Shown here in pieces: positions 1-8,644 of a stretch of DNA of 51,044 nucleotides (position 1 is the stretch's first letter; the number at the start of each line of letters is the position of its first letter). A model generated the notes under the pieces. That model had not been told where the DNA came from, did no database searches, and saw only the letters and a list, made by a program, of their open reading frames with translations. The DNA lies in contig CASEMS010000013.1 of the NCBI GenBank assembly GCA_949288955.1, positions 1 through 51,044 of the forward strand, written 5' to 3'. Origin of the DNA: an uncultured Lentisphaeraceae bacterium (lineage in GTDB: Bacteria > Verrucomicrobiota > Kiritimatiellia > RFP12 > DVOR01). Position numbers and translations under genes: made by a program.

Positions 1-128
1 TCGTCCACTACTCCCGCTCCCCCAGAAAGGCCCCCTGACCCATGCGTATTTTCCAAGCAATCCCCCGCGCCCTGCGCAATTCTATTGACATTCTACACCA
101 GAAGGTATCGCAAAAGAGGCGGCGAATG

Positions 129-137
129 TGCTAACCT
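129..137 (+). promoter_or_regulatory. Possible extended -10 before the PEP-CTERM gene
   Basis: TG-C-TAACCT fits the extended -10 pattern seen before many other genes here, though the hexamer is weak. A TTGACA at 85-90 is a good -35 by itself but has no good -10 at 16-18 bp. The remaining DNA from 1 to 173 shows no gene. Confidence 0.3.
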
Positions 138-173
138 ATCGGCCATCGGAGACAAGTCAGAAAGGAAACAGTG

Positions 174-854
174 ATGAAGCGAATGCTGTTGGCGGCGTGC
201 GCCGCCGGTTTGTTAGGATGCCTGGCACAGGCGGCGAGCCTGGCGTGGTCCTCCGATGGGTTGCCGGACTACCGGCAGTGGGGCGGCGCGGGCTGCAAGG
301 TGACGGACGCGGACTCCTTCACCCTCGTCGTAACCTACCAGATGGCCGAAGGCGCGGCCGCGTGGGACAACATCCTCGGCATCGGCAAGAACCACGCCAC
401 CGACGGTGAGCTCCTGCGCGTGCAGACCGCCGGCGGCAACAAGGTCGGCGTCTACGGCAACGCGGGGACGAACACGGTGACGGCGCAGGAGTTCGAGGTG
501 GACTACTCCGCCCCTGTCCGTTTCATCGTAACACGCGATGGCTCGGAGATGACTGTCCATATCGGCGACCAATACGCCGTCTCCTTCACCCTGCGCGAGG
601 ACCTTTTCGCGAACATGACGCCTGCGGACCTCATCCTCGGCTTCGGCGCCTCCGGCAACAACTCGGGCACGATGCCGGACATGGCCGCCGGCACCTACAC
701 CGATATCGGCGTCTACAATGGCGTGCTGACCGATGAGGAGATCGCCCTCATCGCCGACCCGAACGTCTCCCTGACGAGCGTTCCCGAGCCCACGGCCCTG
801 GCGTTGCTCCTCCTCGGGCTCCCGGCCCTCGCGCTCCGGCGCCCCCGCCACTGA
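174..854 (+). CDS. Secreted LamG-like protein with PEP-CTERM sorting signal
   Basis: The protein is 226 aa. It has an N-terminal signal peptide (MKRMLLAACAAGLLG, ending near AQA). The body resembles a concanavalin/LamG-type jelly roll, with alternating beta strands and the closing strand DIGVYNGVLTDEEIA that is typical of LamG repeats. The C-terminus has the full PEP-CTERM layout: VPEP, a hydrophobic helix (ALALLLLGLPALAL) and a terminal arginine cluster (RRPRH). Proteins of this type are processed by exosortase and exported to the envelope or exopolysaccharide; no exosortase gene is in the window. The ATG at 174 is chosen over the GTG at 171 because AAAGGAAA at 161-168 is well placed. It stands alone and ends before a strong terminator. 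Ligand unknown. Confidence 0.8.
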   Translation: MKRMLLAACAAGLLGCLAQAASLAWSSDGLPDYRQWGGAGCKVTDADSFTLVVTYQMAEGAAAWDNILGIGKNHATDGELLRVQTAGGNKVGVYGNAGTNTVTAQEFEVDYSAPVRFIVTRDGSEMTVHIGDQYAVSFTLREDLFANMTPADLILGFGASGNNSGTMPDMAAGTYTDIGVYNGVLTDEEIALIADPNVSLTSVPEPTALALLLLGLPALALRRPRH

Positions 855-876
855 GGGCACGACACCGTTCGATTCC

Positions 877-914
877 CGCCCCGTCGGCCCTCGGATGGGC
901 CGACGGGGCGTTTC
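877..914 (+). terminator. Intrinsic terminator after the PEP-CTERM gene
   Basis: A perfect 14-bp inverted repeat (arms 877-890 and 897-910, loop TCGGAT) is followed by a short T run. It lies 23 bp after the stop codon. Confidence 0.8.
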
Positions 915-941
915 GCGATAGGGCGAGGGGCGAGTCCTTTT

Positions 942-1117
942 GGATCAGCCCCTAGTCCGAGGAGGATCAGCCCCTGAGTCGAGGAGGATTAGCCCCTGAG
1001 TCGAGGTGGGGCAGCCCCCGAGCCAAAATGGATCAGCCCCTAGTCCGAGGAGAGTCAGCCCCTGAGTCAAAGTGGATCAGCCCCCGAGTCGAGGTGAGTC
1101 AGCCCCTGATCCGGGGA
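942..1117 (+). repeat. 22-bp palindromic repeat array A (8 units)
   Basis: Eight head-to-tail units of exactly 22 bp start at 942, 964, 986, 1008, 1030, 1052, 1074 and 1096. Each carries the short dyad TCAGCCCCTGA or a close variant, then a variable TCGAGG-like linker. Units differ from each other by a few substitutions, but the 22-bp phase is never broken. The array lies between a terminator and the alaS promoter. There are no unique spacers, so it is not a CRISPR. Role unknown. Confidence 0.9.
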
Positions 1118-1204
1118 GGGCGCAGTGGCGGCCGAAAAAAAAAACGCGCCGCCATTTTCTGACAGGGAGGTGCGGCGGGGCGGGATTGCGCGGGGCGGCG
1201 GATG

Positions 1205-1213
1205 TGGTATACT
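1205..1213 (+). promoter_or_regulatory. alaS promoter, extended -10
   Basis: TG-G-TATACT. The nearest -35 candidate (TTGCGC at 1186-1191) matches only its first three bases. An AAGGAG ribosome binding site at 1238-1243 precedes the alaS ATG. Confidence 0.6.
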
Positions 1214-1252
1214 ACCGCGCGTTTTTCGCTTTAGAGTAAGGAGTGTTCGACA

Positions 1253-3076
1253 ATGGCCAAGCTGACGGCTGACGCGCTGCGCACGATGTATCTGGAGTTC
1301 TTCGCCTCCAAGGGCCACACCATCATCTCCGGGGCCTCGGTGATCCCCGAGAACGACCCGACGGTGCTCTTCACCACGGCGGGGATGCACCCCTTGGTGC
1401 CCTATCTGTTGGGCGAGCCGCACCCCGCGGGCCGTCGCCTGACCGACGTGCAGAAGTGCGTCCGCACCGGCGACATCGACGCGGTGGGCGACGACGCGCA
1501 CCTCACCTTCTTCGAGATGTTGGGCAACTGGTCGCTGGGCGACTACTTCAAGAAGGAGGCCATCGCCTGGTCCTTCGAGTTCCTCACCACCAAGCTGGGG
1601 CTCAAGCCCGAGGATCTCTACGTCACCGTCTTCCGCGGCGAGGAGGGCATCCCGCGCGACGACGAGGCCATCGCCTGCTGGAAGGCCCAGGGCATCCCCG
1701 AAAGCCACATCTTCCCCAAGGGGCGCGAGGACAACTGGTGGGGCCCCGCCGGCGTCACCGGCCCCTGCGGCCCCGACACCGAGATGTTCCTGGACACCGG
1801 CAAGCCCGCCTGCGGGCCGGACTGCGCGCCCGGCTGCCACTGCGGCAAGTACATGGAGATCTGGAACGACGTCTTCATGCAGTACAACAAGACCGCGGCG
1901 GGCGCGTATGAGCCGCTCAAGCAGCACAACGTGGACACCGGCATGGGCGTGGAGCGCACCATCTGCATGATCAACGGCTACGGCACCGTCTACGAATCCG
2001 AGCTCTTCCTGCCGTTGCTCGAACGCATCCGCGCCCTGGCCACCGCCGAGCTCCCCGACGCGAAGCGCACCCGCGCCGAGCGCATCATCGCCGACCATAT
2101 GCGCACCGCCACCATCATCCTGGGCGACCCCAAGGGCGGCGTCAAGCCCGGCAACGTCGGCGCCAACTACGTCCTCCGCCGCCTCATCCGCCGCGCCGTG
2201 CGCTATGGGATGGATCTGGGGCTCCCCGCCGGCTTCACCCCCGGCCTCGCCGAGATCGTCATCGGCATCTACAAGGGCTTCTACCCCGAGCTGGAGGAGA
2301 AGCGCGAGACCATCCTCGCCGAGCTCGCCGCCGAGGAGGCCCGCTTCGCCAAGACCCTCACCCAAGGCCGCCACGAGTTCGAGAAGGTCGCCGCCGTCCT
2401 CGCCCAGCATGGGCAGACCCAGATCTCCGGCAAGACCGCCTTCAAGCTCTACGACACCTACGGCTTCCCCCTCGAGATCACCCAGGAGCTCGCCGCCGAG
2501 CGCGGCCTCACCGTCGACGCCGAGGGCTTCGCCAAGGCCGAGGCCAAGCACCGCGAGGCCTCCAAGCAGGGCGAGGGCGTCTTCAAGGGCGGCCTGGCCG
2601 ACCACTCCGAGCAGACCACCCGCCTCCACACCGCCACCCACCTCCTCCACAAGGCCCTCAAGGTTGTCCTCGGCGACCACGTGAACCAGAAGGGCTCCAA
2701 CATCACCGCCGAGCGCCTCCGCTTCGACTTCTCCCATCCCGAGAAGATGACCAAGGAGCAGATCGAGCAGGTGGAGGATTTGGTGAACGAGCAGATCAAG
2801 CGTGCCCTCCCCATCACCTGCGAGACCATGCCCATCGAGGCGGCCAAGGCCGCCGGCGCCACCGCCCTCTTCACCGCCAAGTACGGCGAGCAGGTCAAGG
2901 TCTACACGATGGGCGACTTCTCCAAGGAGGTCTGCGGCGGCCCCCACGCCAACAACACCTCCGAGCTCGTCGCCTTCAAGATCCTCAAGGAAGAGAGCTC
3001 CTCCGCGGGCGTCCGCCGCATCAAGGCCATCATCGGCGAGCCCGCGCTTGAGAAGCGCCGCGCCGCCGGCAAGTAA
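1253..3076 (+). CDS. alaS: Alanyl-tRNA synthetase, short form without C-Ala domain
   Basis: Charges tRNA-Ala with alanine in the cytoplasm. The class II aminoacylation core occupies about residues 1-240 and includes the motif-2 region around FFEMLGNWSLGDYF. A cysteine cluster, C187-x3-C191-x3-C195-x-C197, sits in an insertion and looks metal-binding. The editing domain is present, with H459-x3-H463 (HTATH) and C561-x3-H565 (CGGPH), the zinc ligands that clear mischarged Ser and Gly. The protein stops at 607 aa, directly after SSSAGVRRIKAI. Canonical bacterial AlaRS is about 870 aa and carries a further DHHA1/C-Ala domain, for which no coding sequence follows. The start is supported by AAGGAG at 1238-1243. 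Confidence 0.93.
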   Translation: MAKLTADALRTMYLEFFASKGHTIISGASVIPENDPTVLFTTAGMHPLVPYLLGEPHPAGRRLTDVQKCVRTGDIDAVGDDAHLTFFEMLGNWSLGDYFKKEAIAWSFEFLTTKLGLKPEDLYVTVFRGEEGIPRDDEAIACWKAQGIPESHIFPKGREDNWWGPAGVTGPCGPDTEMFLDTGKPACGPDCAPGCHCGKYMEIWNDVFMQYNKTAAGAYEPLKQHNVDTGMGVERTICMINGYGTVYESELFLPLLERIRALATAELPDAKRTRAERIIADHMRTATIILGDPKGGVKPGNVGANYVLRRLIRRAVRYGMDLGLPAGFTPGLAEIVIGIYKGFYPELEEKRETILAELAAEEARFAKTLTQGRHEFEKVAAVLAQHGQTQISGKTAFKLYDTYGFPLEITQELAAERGLTVDAEGFAKAEAKHREASKQGEGVFKGGLADHSEQTTRLHTATHLLHKALKVVLGDHVNQKGSNITAERLRFDFSHPEKMTKEQIEQVEDLVNEQIKRALPITCETMPIEAAKAAGATALFTAKYGEQVKVYTMGDFSKEVCGGPHANNTSELVAFKILKEESSSAGVRRIKAIIGEPALEKRRAAGK

Positions 3077-3234
3077 GGCCATCGCCGCCCGCCACCGCGC
3101 CCGGCCCCCCATCGCCCGCCACGGCGAAAGGGGCGGCCGGGGCGTTTCGTCTCTCGGGGAGGGACTCGTGCGCCCGCCCCACCCGCACAGGGGACCTCCG
3201 GCACCCGGGCACCCCCCGAATCCTGGGCGGCGTT

Positions 3235-3263
3235 TTGTGCTTTGTGGGTGGTTTTGGTATTGT
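3235..3263 (+). promoter_or_regulatory. Promoter of the 3270 gene, very close to the start codon
   Basis: TTGTGC (3235-3240), 17 bp, then TATTGT (3258-3263) preceded by TGG. Only six bases (AGGGGC) separate the -10 from the ATG at 3270, so transcription should begin at or next to the A of the start codon. Confidence 0.5.
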
Positions 3264-3269
3264 AGGGGC

Positions 3270-5399
3270 ATGAGACGGACGCTGTTTGCCATTGTGGCGA
3301 CCGTGGCGGCGTGGGTCGGCGCGCAGGGGGTGGACTTCGGGGCGCACCGGCAGCCAATCCCGCCGACGGGGAACGCCGATTTGCGCTGGCTGGACGCGGC
3401 GCTGTATGATTCGGGCTTCCTCTTCAACGAGGAGGTGCGTGAGGCGTATTATGACCATTGCATGAGGTTGGTGGCGCCGAAGCTGCATTTCAGCGAGATC
3501 ACGTGGGAGTGGCTGGGGCAGCATCCGGCGGTCTTCAACGCGGCCTTCGCGCTGGAGTATCCGCCGAACCCGAACGTGATTCACAACTTCGTGAAGTTGG
3601 CGAAGTTGGTGGGGCCGGTCTACGCGGAGAAGTATGAGCAGCTGCTGATCGCCTATGCGGTGGCGTATCGGGGCGAAAAGATCCTGGACAGCTCGCTGAC
3701 GGCCGACCGCTATGGCATCATGAACACGCGGAACCTGACCTTCGACCCCAAGCGGAAGGAGTCGTTGGAGAAGGAGGTGCAGACGCGGCAGGGGTGGGCG
3801 GAGAACCACGACGTGGCGGTGCCGCCGGACGCCAGCCTGGCGCATGACTCGCAGGGGCGGCTCTTCCAGGACGAGGCGCAGCGGTTGGCGCGGCTCAAGG
3901 CGCTCCACGCGAAGTTCGACCTGGGCGGGGACGCCGTGGCGACGAAGTTGGTGAATTGGCTGAAGAAGAACCCGAAGACGCAGGTCTCGGAGTTGGTTAC
4001 GATGGACGCGGGGCGGCTTCAGGCGAAGACGGGGGTGGCGTTGGGGGGGCGCGCGCCGAAGGAGCTGCCATGGGACAAAATCGCCCACGTGGCGGGGCGT
4101 TACCCGCCGCGGACGGAGGGGACGATCGCGGAAAACCTCTGCCTGCGAATCCTGCGGTATGAGGAGAAGGGGGCGGAGCGTTCCAAGCTCTTCCCGCTTT
4201 CGCGCGCGCCATGGCCGCTCCTGATCCTGCTGACGCAGAAGGACCCGGTGGACGAATCGACCTTCTGGTGGAACTATTATAAGGGAAAGGGCTCGGTGCC
4301 GGGCTACGCCACCTATTCCTTTGACTACACGAAGCCGGAGATCCGCTACCGCGACGCGATGTGGCACCCGGACGCGACGCCGCGCATCCTCTCGGACGGC
4401 GGGGTGTGCGGGCGGCTCTCGACGATGGCGGAGTTCGCCCAGCGTTCCATCGGCACGCCGGCGGCGGGGATGGGCCAGCCGGGGCACCGCGCGTTCATGA
4501 CCTATGAGTTCGCCAACGGGAAGTTCCGCGCGGTGATGCACCACTCGGTGGACACCATCGAGGTCTCGACCGTGGGGTGGACGCTGCCGCCGATCTACGG
4601 GCCGGTGACGGACAAGCAGACCAAGCTGACGGGCTTCGCCCCGATGACCCCGGCCAACACCGACAACTTCCTGCTCAACAACGTGCGTTGGCACATCGGC
4701 CTCTGCGAGGCGATGAACATCGGGCTGCGGAACTGGGAGGACTCGCGCATGGCCCTGCACGTGCTCGACCTCTACACGGCCAACAAGAACCCCGACCTGA
4801 ACGCCAACGCGGAGCAGCAGGAGGCGCTGTTGCGCTCGGCGATGGTAACCTGCATCGCCAACACGGACGTGATCTTCCGCCTGGCGCAGGCGCGCAAGGG
4901 CAACGCGGGGCGGATCCTCGACCTGATGGCGGGCTTCGCCAATATGTTCGTGAGCGTGGCCGACGGCGCGACGGGCGCGAAGGCCTTGGCGCGCAACACG
5001 GATTTCGGGGGGACGCAGGCGGGCGCGGACCTGACCTCGCTCCTGCGCAACCAGTTCTCCAACACCCTTTCCCCGCGCAACCAGAAGAAGGTGACGAACG
5101 AGTGGGCGCTCTTCGTGCGCAACGCCATCTTCATGGGCGCCTTCACCAACATCCCGGACGAGGCCGACCCGAAGTACGCCGGCAGCCGGATCGAGTGGGT
5201 GCGCGACAAGAATGCCTACGCCAAGGCCGTGGCCGACGAGCTGAAGTATCAGAAGCGGTTGGGCAACTCGCCCTTCCTGGCGGAGGTGCAGCGGCTGAAC
5301 GACAAGTATGACAAGGTGCGCCTGGCCGCGGGGCAGGACTACTCACGCAACGTCAAGGAAGAGCGCCAACGCCGTCAGGCCGAAGAAAACGCCTGGTAA
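3270..5399 (+). CDS. Secreted protein with transglutaminase-like core, function unknown
   Basis: A 709-aa protein with an N-terminal signal peptide (MRRTLFAIVATVAAWVGAQG). The first two thirds are mostly alpha-helical and unfamiliar. Around residues 376-415 the pattern GGVCG (C380), LSTMAEFAQRSIGTPA and GQPGHRA (H406) matches the Cys/His spacing and the R-x-x-GIPA signature of transglutaminase-like cysteine proteins. A third catalytic residue is not certain. The C-terminus is charged and helical. It may act in the periplasm on peptides or cell wall, but the substrate is unknown. It leads the run into pcnB, with a 26-bp gap. The ATG is chosen because the signal peptide starts there; open frame continues upstream to 2802 but overlaps alaS. 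Confidence 0.75.
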   Translation: MRRTLFAIVATVAAWVGAQGVDFGAHRQPIPPTGNADLRWLDAALYDSGFLFNEEVREAYYDHCMRLVAPKLHFSEITWEWLGQHPAVFNAAFALEYPPNPNVIHNFVKLAKLVGPVYAEKYEQLLIAYAVAYRGEKILDSSLTADRYGIMNTRNLTFDPKRKESLEKEVQTRQGWAENHDVAVPPDASLAHDSQGRLFQDEAQRLARLKALHAKFDLGGDAVATKLVNWLKKNPKTQVSELVTMDAGRLQAKTGVALGGRAPKELPWDKIAHVAGRYPPRTEGTIAENLCLRILRYEEKGAERSKLFPLSRAPWPLLILLTQKDPVDESTFWWNYYKGKGSVPGYATYSFDYTKPEIRYRDAMWHPDATPRILSDGGVCGRLSTMAEFAQRSIGTPAAGMGQPGHRAFMTYEFANGKFRAVMHHSVDTIEVSTVGWTLPPIYGPVTDKQTKLTGFAPMTPANTDNFLLNNVRWHIGLCEAMNIGLRNWEDSRMALHVLDLYTANKNPDLNANAEQQEALLRSAMVTCIANTDVIFRLAQARKGNAGRILDLMAGFANMFVSVADGATGAKALARNTDFGGTQAGADLTSLLRNQFSNTLSPRNQKKVTNEWALFVRNAIFMGAFTNIPDEADPKYAGSRIEWVRDKNAYAKAVADELKYQKRLGNSPFLAEVQRLNDKYDKVRLAAGQDYSRNVKEERQRRQAEENAW

Positions 5400-5425
5400 C
5401 CCGCCCCGAACGAAAGCCCGACCCC

Positions 5426-6787
5426 ATGTTTCTGTTCCGCCGAAAGCCGAAAGCCGTCATCGTCCCCCGAAAAGAACACAACCTCTCCCGCCGGGACATC
5501 GACCCGGACGCCCTCAAGGTGCTCTACCGCCTGGCCACCCTCCACCACAAAGCCTATCTGGTCGGCGGGAGCGTGCGCGACCTGTTGCTGGGCCGCAAGC
5601 CCAAGGATTTCGACGTGGGCACGGACGCGCGCCCCAACGAGATCCGTCGGCAGTTCCGCAACTGCTTCCTGGTGGGGCGGCGCTTCCGGTTGGCGCACAT
5701 CGTCTTCGGCAAAAAGGTCATCGAGACGGCCACCTTCCGCAAGGCGCCCGACCCCAACGCGGTGCAGGACGAACACGGCCTCTACCAATACGAGGACAAC
5801 ACCTACGGCACGCCGGAGGAGGATGCCCTTCGGCGCGACTTCACCGTCAACGGGCTCTTCTATGACATCGAGACCTTCTCGGTGATTGACTACGTGGGCG
5901 GCCTGAAGGATCTGAAGGCCAAGACCATCCGCTCCATCGGCGACCCCAACATCCGCTTCCGGGAGGATCCCGTGCGGATGATGCGCGCCGTGCGTTTCGC
6001 CGCCAAGCTGGGCTTCGACGTGGCCGCCAACGACGTCAAGGCCATCCGCCGCTACGCCTCGGAGTTGGAGAACGCCTCCGACTCCCGCCTCTGCGAGGAG
6101 ATTCAGCGCCTCTTCGTGCGCGGCGCCTCCGAACGTTGCCTCCGCCTGGCCTACGACTACGGCATCCTCAAGGCCCTTCTGCCCACCTTGGCCGCCTGGC
6201 TGGCCGCCGACGCCAAGCGCCGTGAGGCCACCTGGGCCGCACTGGCCGCGCTGGACGCCGTGGCCGCCGAGGAGGAGCCCACCGCCGCCATCGGCCTGGC
6301 CGCCCTCTATTGGCCCATGGTGCGCGCCGCCGCCGAGGCCAAGCGCGACGGGAAACCCCGCGCCAACCCCCGCTACCTGGTGCGCGCCGCCGCCGAGGAG
6401 ACGCTCGCCCCCGCCGTCAGGAAATACCGTCTGCCCCGCGCCGTCTGGATGACGGCGGTGGACGTGATGGAGCTTTTCCCCCGCCTCCGCGCCCAGCCGC
6501 GCGCCGAGAACGCGCGCGACGTCCGCTTCGTCAACCACGGCATCTTCCCCGAGGTGCGCCTCGGCGCGCGCGTCCTCTCCCGCCTGGAGCAGGACGGCCC
6601 TTGGGATCTGGCCGCCTGGGAGGCGTTTTGGCGCAAGGCAGGCCCGTTGGCGCGCCTGCCCGAGGGCGCCGAGGCCCCCACCCTCCCCAACCCCCACAGC
6701 CGCCGCGCCCGCCACCCACGCCGCAAACGCCGCAACGGCGGCAACCGCCCCGCCGCGGGCAAGGACACACCCCATGCGAACAGTTGA
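5426..6787 (+). CDS. pcnB: Poly(A) polymerase / CCA-adding-type nucleotidyltransferase
   Basis: A 453-aa class II nucleotidyltransferase that adds A residues (PcnB) or CCA to RNA 3' ends. Visible motifs: the basic lead [20 protein letters not shown] typical of PcnB, the G-rich signature [12 protein letters not shown], the metal-binding DFDVGTD and the neck-region [10 protein letters not shown]. The PcnB-like N-terminus favours poly(A) polymerase over a dedicated CCA enzyme, but sequence alone cannot settle this. The last 35 residues are a basic, proline- and arginine-rich tail like those of RNA-binding PcnB proteins. It overlaps rph by 14 bp, so translation is probably coupled to another RNA 3'-end enzyme. 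Confidence 0.9.
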   Translation: MFLFRRKPKAVIVPRKEHNLSRRDIDPDALKVLYRLATLHHKAYLVGGSVRDLLLGRKPKDFDVGTDARPNEIRRQFRNCFLVGRRFRLAHIVFGKKVIETATFRKAPDPNAVQDEHGLYQYEDNTYGTPEEDALRRDFTVNGLFYDIETFSVIDYVGGLKDLKAKTIRSIGDPNIRFREDPVRMMRAVRFAAKLGFDVAANDVKAIRRYASELENASDSRLCEEIQRLFVRGASERCLRLAYDYGILKALLPTLAAWLAADAKRREATWAALAALDAVAAEEEPTAAIGLAALYWPMVRAAAEAKRDGKPRANPRYLVRAAAEETLAPAVRKYRLPRAVWMTAVDVMELFPRLRAQPRAENARDVRFVNHGIFPEVRLGARVLSRLEQDGPWDLAAWEAFWRKAGPLARLPEGAEAPTLPNPHSRRARHPRRKRRNGGNRPAAGKDTPHANS

Positions 6788-7466
6788 GATCATCCGCCAC
6801 TTCACCAAGCACGCCCCCGGCTCCGTGCTCATCAAGCAGGGCGACACCTGGGTGCTCTGCACCGCCTGCGTCGAGGAAAAGGTGCCCCCGTTCCTCAAAG
6901 GCACCGGCCGCGGTTGGGTGACGGCCGAATACGCGATGCTCCCCTCCTCCACCCTCTCCCGCAAGGAGCGCGACATCAAGAAACTCCGTCAAGACGGCCG
7001 CGGCGTGGAGATCGGCCGCCTCATCGGACGTGCCCTCCGCGCCAGCATCGACCTCGCCCGCCTCGGCGAGCGCACCATCACCATCGACTGCGACGTGCTC
7101 CAGGCCGACGGCGGCACGCGCTGCGCCTCCATCACCGGCGGCATGGTGGCGTTGGAGGACGCCATCGCCTCCCTCCTCGCCTCCGGCGCGCTCACGGAGA
7201 GTCCCCTCCTGCGGCGCGTGGCGGCCATCAGCGTGGGCATCTGCGCCGGTGTCCCCACGCTCGACCTCGACTACGCGCACGACTCCACCGCCGACGTCGA
7301 CCTGAACGTGGTGATGACCTCCGACGGACGCTTCGTGGAGCTTCAGGGCACCGCCGAGCATGACCCCTTCGACGACGCCCAGCTCGACGCCCTCCGCGCG
7401 TTGGCCAAGGAGGGGTGCGCCGCCCTCTTCCGGGCGCAAGCCGAGGCCTTGGGGGCGCAAGCATGA
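6774..7466 (+). CDS. rph: Ribonuclease PH
   Basis: A phosphorolytic 3'-5' exoribonuclease that trims tRNA 3' ends. It is 230 aa and aligns with the family from [20 protein letters not shown] through the active-site region [32 protein letters not shown] and [15 protein letters not shown]. The usual N-terminal RxDGRxxDxLRPV stretch is missing: the protein begins at the position equivalent to the last part of that motif (MRTVEI), and no alternative in-frame start upstream encodes it. The gene overlaps pcnB at its start and rlmI by 4 bp at its end (ATGA), which makes a compact RNA-processing operon. Confidence 0.9.
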   Translation: MRTVEIIRHFTKHAPGSVLIKQGDTWVLCTACVEEKVPPFLKGTGRGWVTAEYAMLPSSTLSRKERDIKKLRQDGRGVEIGRLIGRALRASIDLARLGERTITIDCDVLQADGGTRCASITGGMVALEDAIASLLASGALTESPLLRRVAAISVGICAGVPTLDLDYAHDSTADVDLNVVMTSDGRFVELQGTAEHDPFDDAQLDALRALAKEGCAALFRAQAEALGAQA

Positions 7467-8641
7467 AGATTGTTACGCTCAAGCCGCGGCACGACCGCCC
7501 CATCCGTCTGCGCCATCCGTGGGTCTTCTCCGGCGCCATCGCCTCCGTCTCCCGTGATCCGGCGTTGGGCGAGACGGTGTTGGTGACGGACGCGGAGGGG
7601 ATTCCGCTGGGCCTTGGCGCGTGGTCGCCGACCTCACAGATCAGCGTGCGGATGTGGCGCTTCGACGACGGGGCGGTGGACGAGGCCTTCTTCGCCGACC
7701 GCGTGGCCAAGGCCCTCGCCGTCCGGGCGGGCATGGCCGAACGGTTCGACACCGATGCCCTGCGCTTGGTGAACGCCGAGGCCGACGGGCTCCCCGGCGT
7801 GACGGTGGATCGCTACGGCGACACGCTCGTGGGGCAGTTCTCCACCGCCGGCGCCGAACGCAACAAGGCCGCCCTCGTGGCCGCCCTGATGGCGCAGACG
7901 GGGGCAAAGTCCTTCTATGAGCGCAGCGACATCGACGGCCGCAAGTATGAGGGGCTCCCCCCCGCCGTGGGGCTTCTGGCCGGCGAGGAGCCACCCGAGC
8001 GCATCGTCATCCACGAGGGGCAGGTGCGCTTCGCGGTGGATGTCCGCGGCGGCCACAAGACCGGCTTCTACCTGGACCAGCGCGACAACCGCCGCCTTGT
8101 GGCCGAGGAGGCCCGCGGCCGTTCCGTCCTCAACGCCTTCTGCTATACCGGCGGCTTCGGCCTCGCCGCCCAACGGGCCGGCGCGACGGCCGTGACGCAC
8201 GTGGATGTCTCCGCCACCGCGTTGGCGCAGGCCCGCGCGAACACCGCCCTCAATGCCTTGCCCGAGGCGACGTTCATCCAGGGCAACGTCTTCCAGGAAC
8301 TGCGTACCTTCCGCGACCGCGCGTGCCGCTTCGGCCTGGTGGTGCTCGACCCGCCGAAGTTCGCCGCCTCCAAGCGCGAGCTCGATAAGGCCAAGCGCGG
8401 CTACAAAGACATCAACCTCCTGGGCATCAAGTTGGTCGAGCCCGGCGGTATCCTCGCCACCTTCTCCTGCTCCGGCGCGCTCACCCCGGCAGACTTCCGC
8501 ACGGCCGTCACCGACGCCGCGCGTGACGCCGGGCGCACCGTCCGCATCCTCCGCGAACTCCGCCAGGCGCCCGACCATGTCGAGTCCCTGACCTTCCCCG
8601 AGGGGCTCTACCTCAAGGGTCTTCTCTGCCATGTGGAGTGA
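7463..8641 (+). CDS. rlmI: 23S rRNA cytosine-C5 methyltransferase, RlmI family
   Basis: A 392-aa SAM-dependent methyltransferase of the RlmI/YccW family, which methylates C1962 of 23S rRNA. The N-terminal PUA-like domain (about residues 1-75) includes [12 protein letters not shown]. The central part has [18 protein letters not shown]. The Rossmann-like catalytic domain has [16 protein letters not shown] (SAM loop), [10 protein letters not shown] (motif IV) and [10 protein letters not shown], where the cysteine is the expected nucleophile region. Because family members differ in target base, the exact site is inferred. It overlaps rph by 4 bp and is 3 bp from the next gene. Confidence 0.87.
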   Translation: MKIVTLKPRHDRPIRLRHPWVFSGAIASVSRDPALGETVLVTDAEGIPLGLGAWSPTSQISVRMWRFDDGAVDEAFFADRVAKALAVRAGMAERFDTDALRLVNAEADGLPGVTVDRYGDTLVGQFSTAGAERNKAALVAALMAQTGAKSFYERSDIDGRKYEGLPPAVGLLAGEEPPERIVIHEGQVRFAVDVRGGHKTGFYLDQRDNRRLVAEEARGRSVLNAFCYTGGFGLAAQRAGATAVTHVDVSATALAQARANTALNALPEATFIQGNVFQELRTFRDRACRFGLVVLDPPKFAASKRELDKAKRGYKDINLLGIKLVEPGGILATFSCSGALTPADFRTAVTDAARDAGRTVRILRELRQAPDHVESLTFPEGLYLKGLLCHVE

Positions 8642-8644
8642 TTG

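Larger units (their letters stand above)
855..1252. other. Intergenic region with terminator, repeat array and alaS promoter
   Basis: This 398-bp gap holds no gene. It contains the terminator of the PEP-CTERM gene (877-914), the largest 22-bp repeat array of the window (942-1117), a short A-rich tract near 1136-1144 and the alaS promoter (1205-1213). Confidence 0.7.

Noticed and set aside
862..880. T-loop-like GTTCGATTC after the first gene
   Set aside because: The flanking bases do not pair to form a T-stem, and the sequence belongs to the lead of a terminator.
942..1117. Repeat array read as a CRISPR
   Set aside because: Units abut directly, with no unique spacers and no cas genes.
3076..3269. 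Detached C-Ala domain or frameshifted remainder of alaS
   Set aside because: Translation in all frames gives only Pro/Arg-rich low-complexity sequence before the next gene.
1067..3427. Very long minus-strand open frame opposite alaS, and similar long antisense frames elsewhere
   Set aside because: They are GC-rich shadows of real genes, with Gly/Ala/Val/Leu or Arg/Pro/Ser-biased composition and no recognisable domain.
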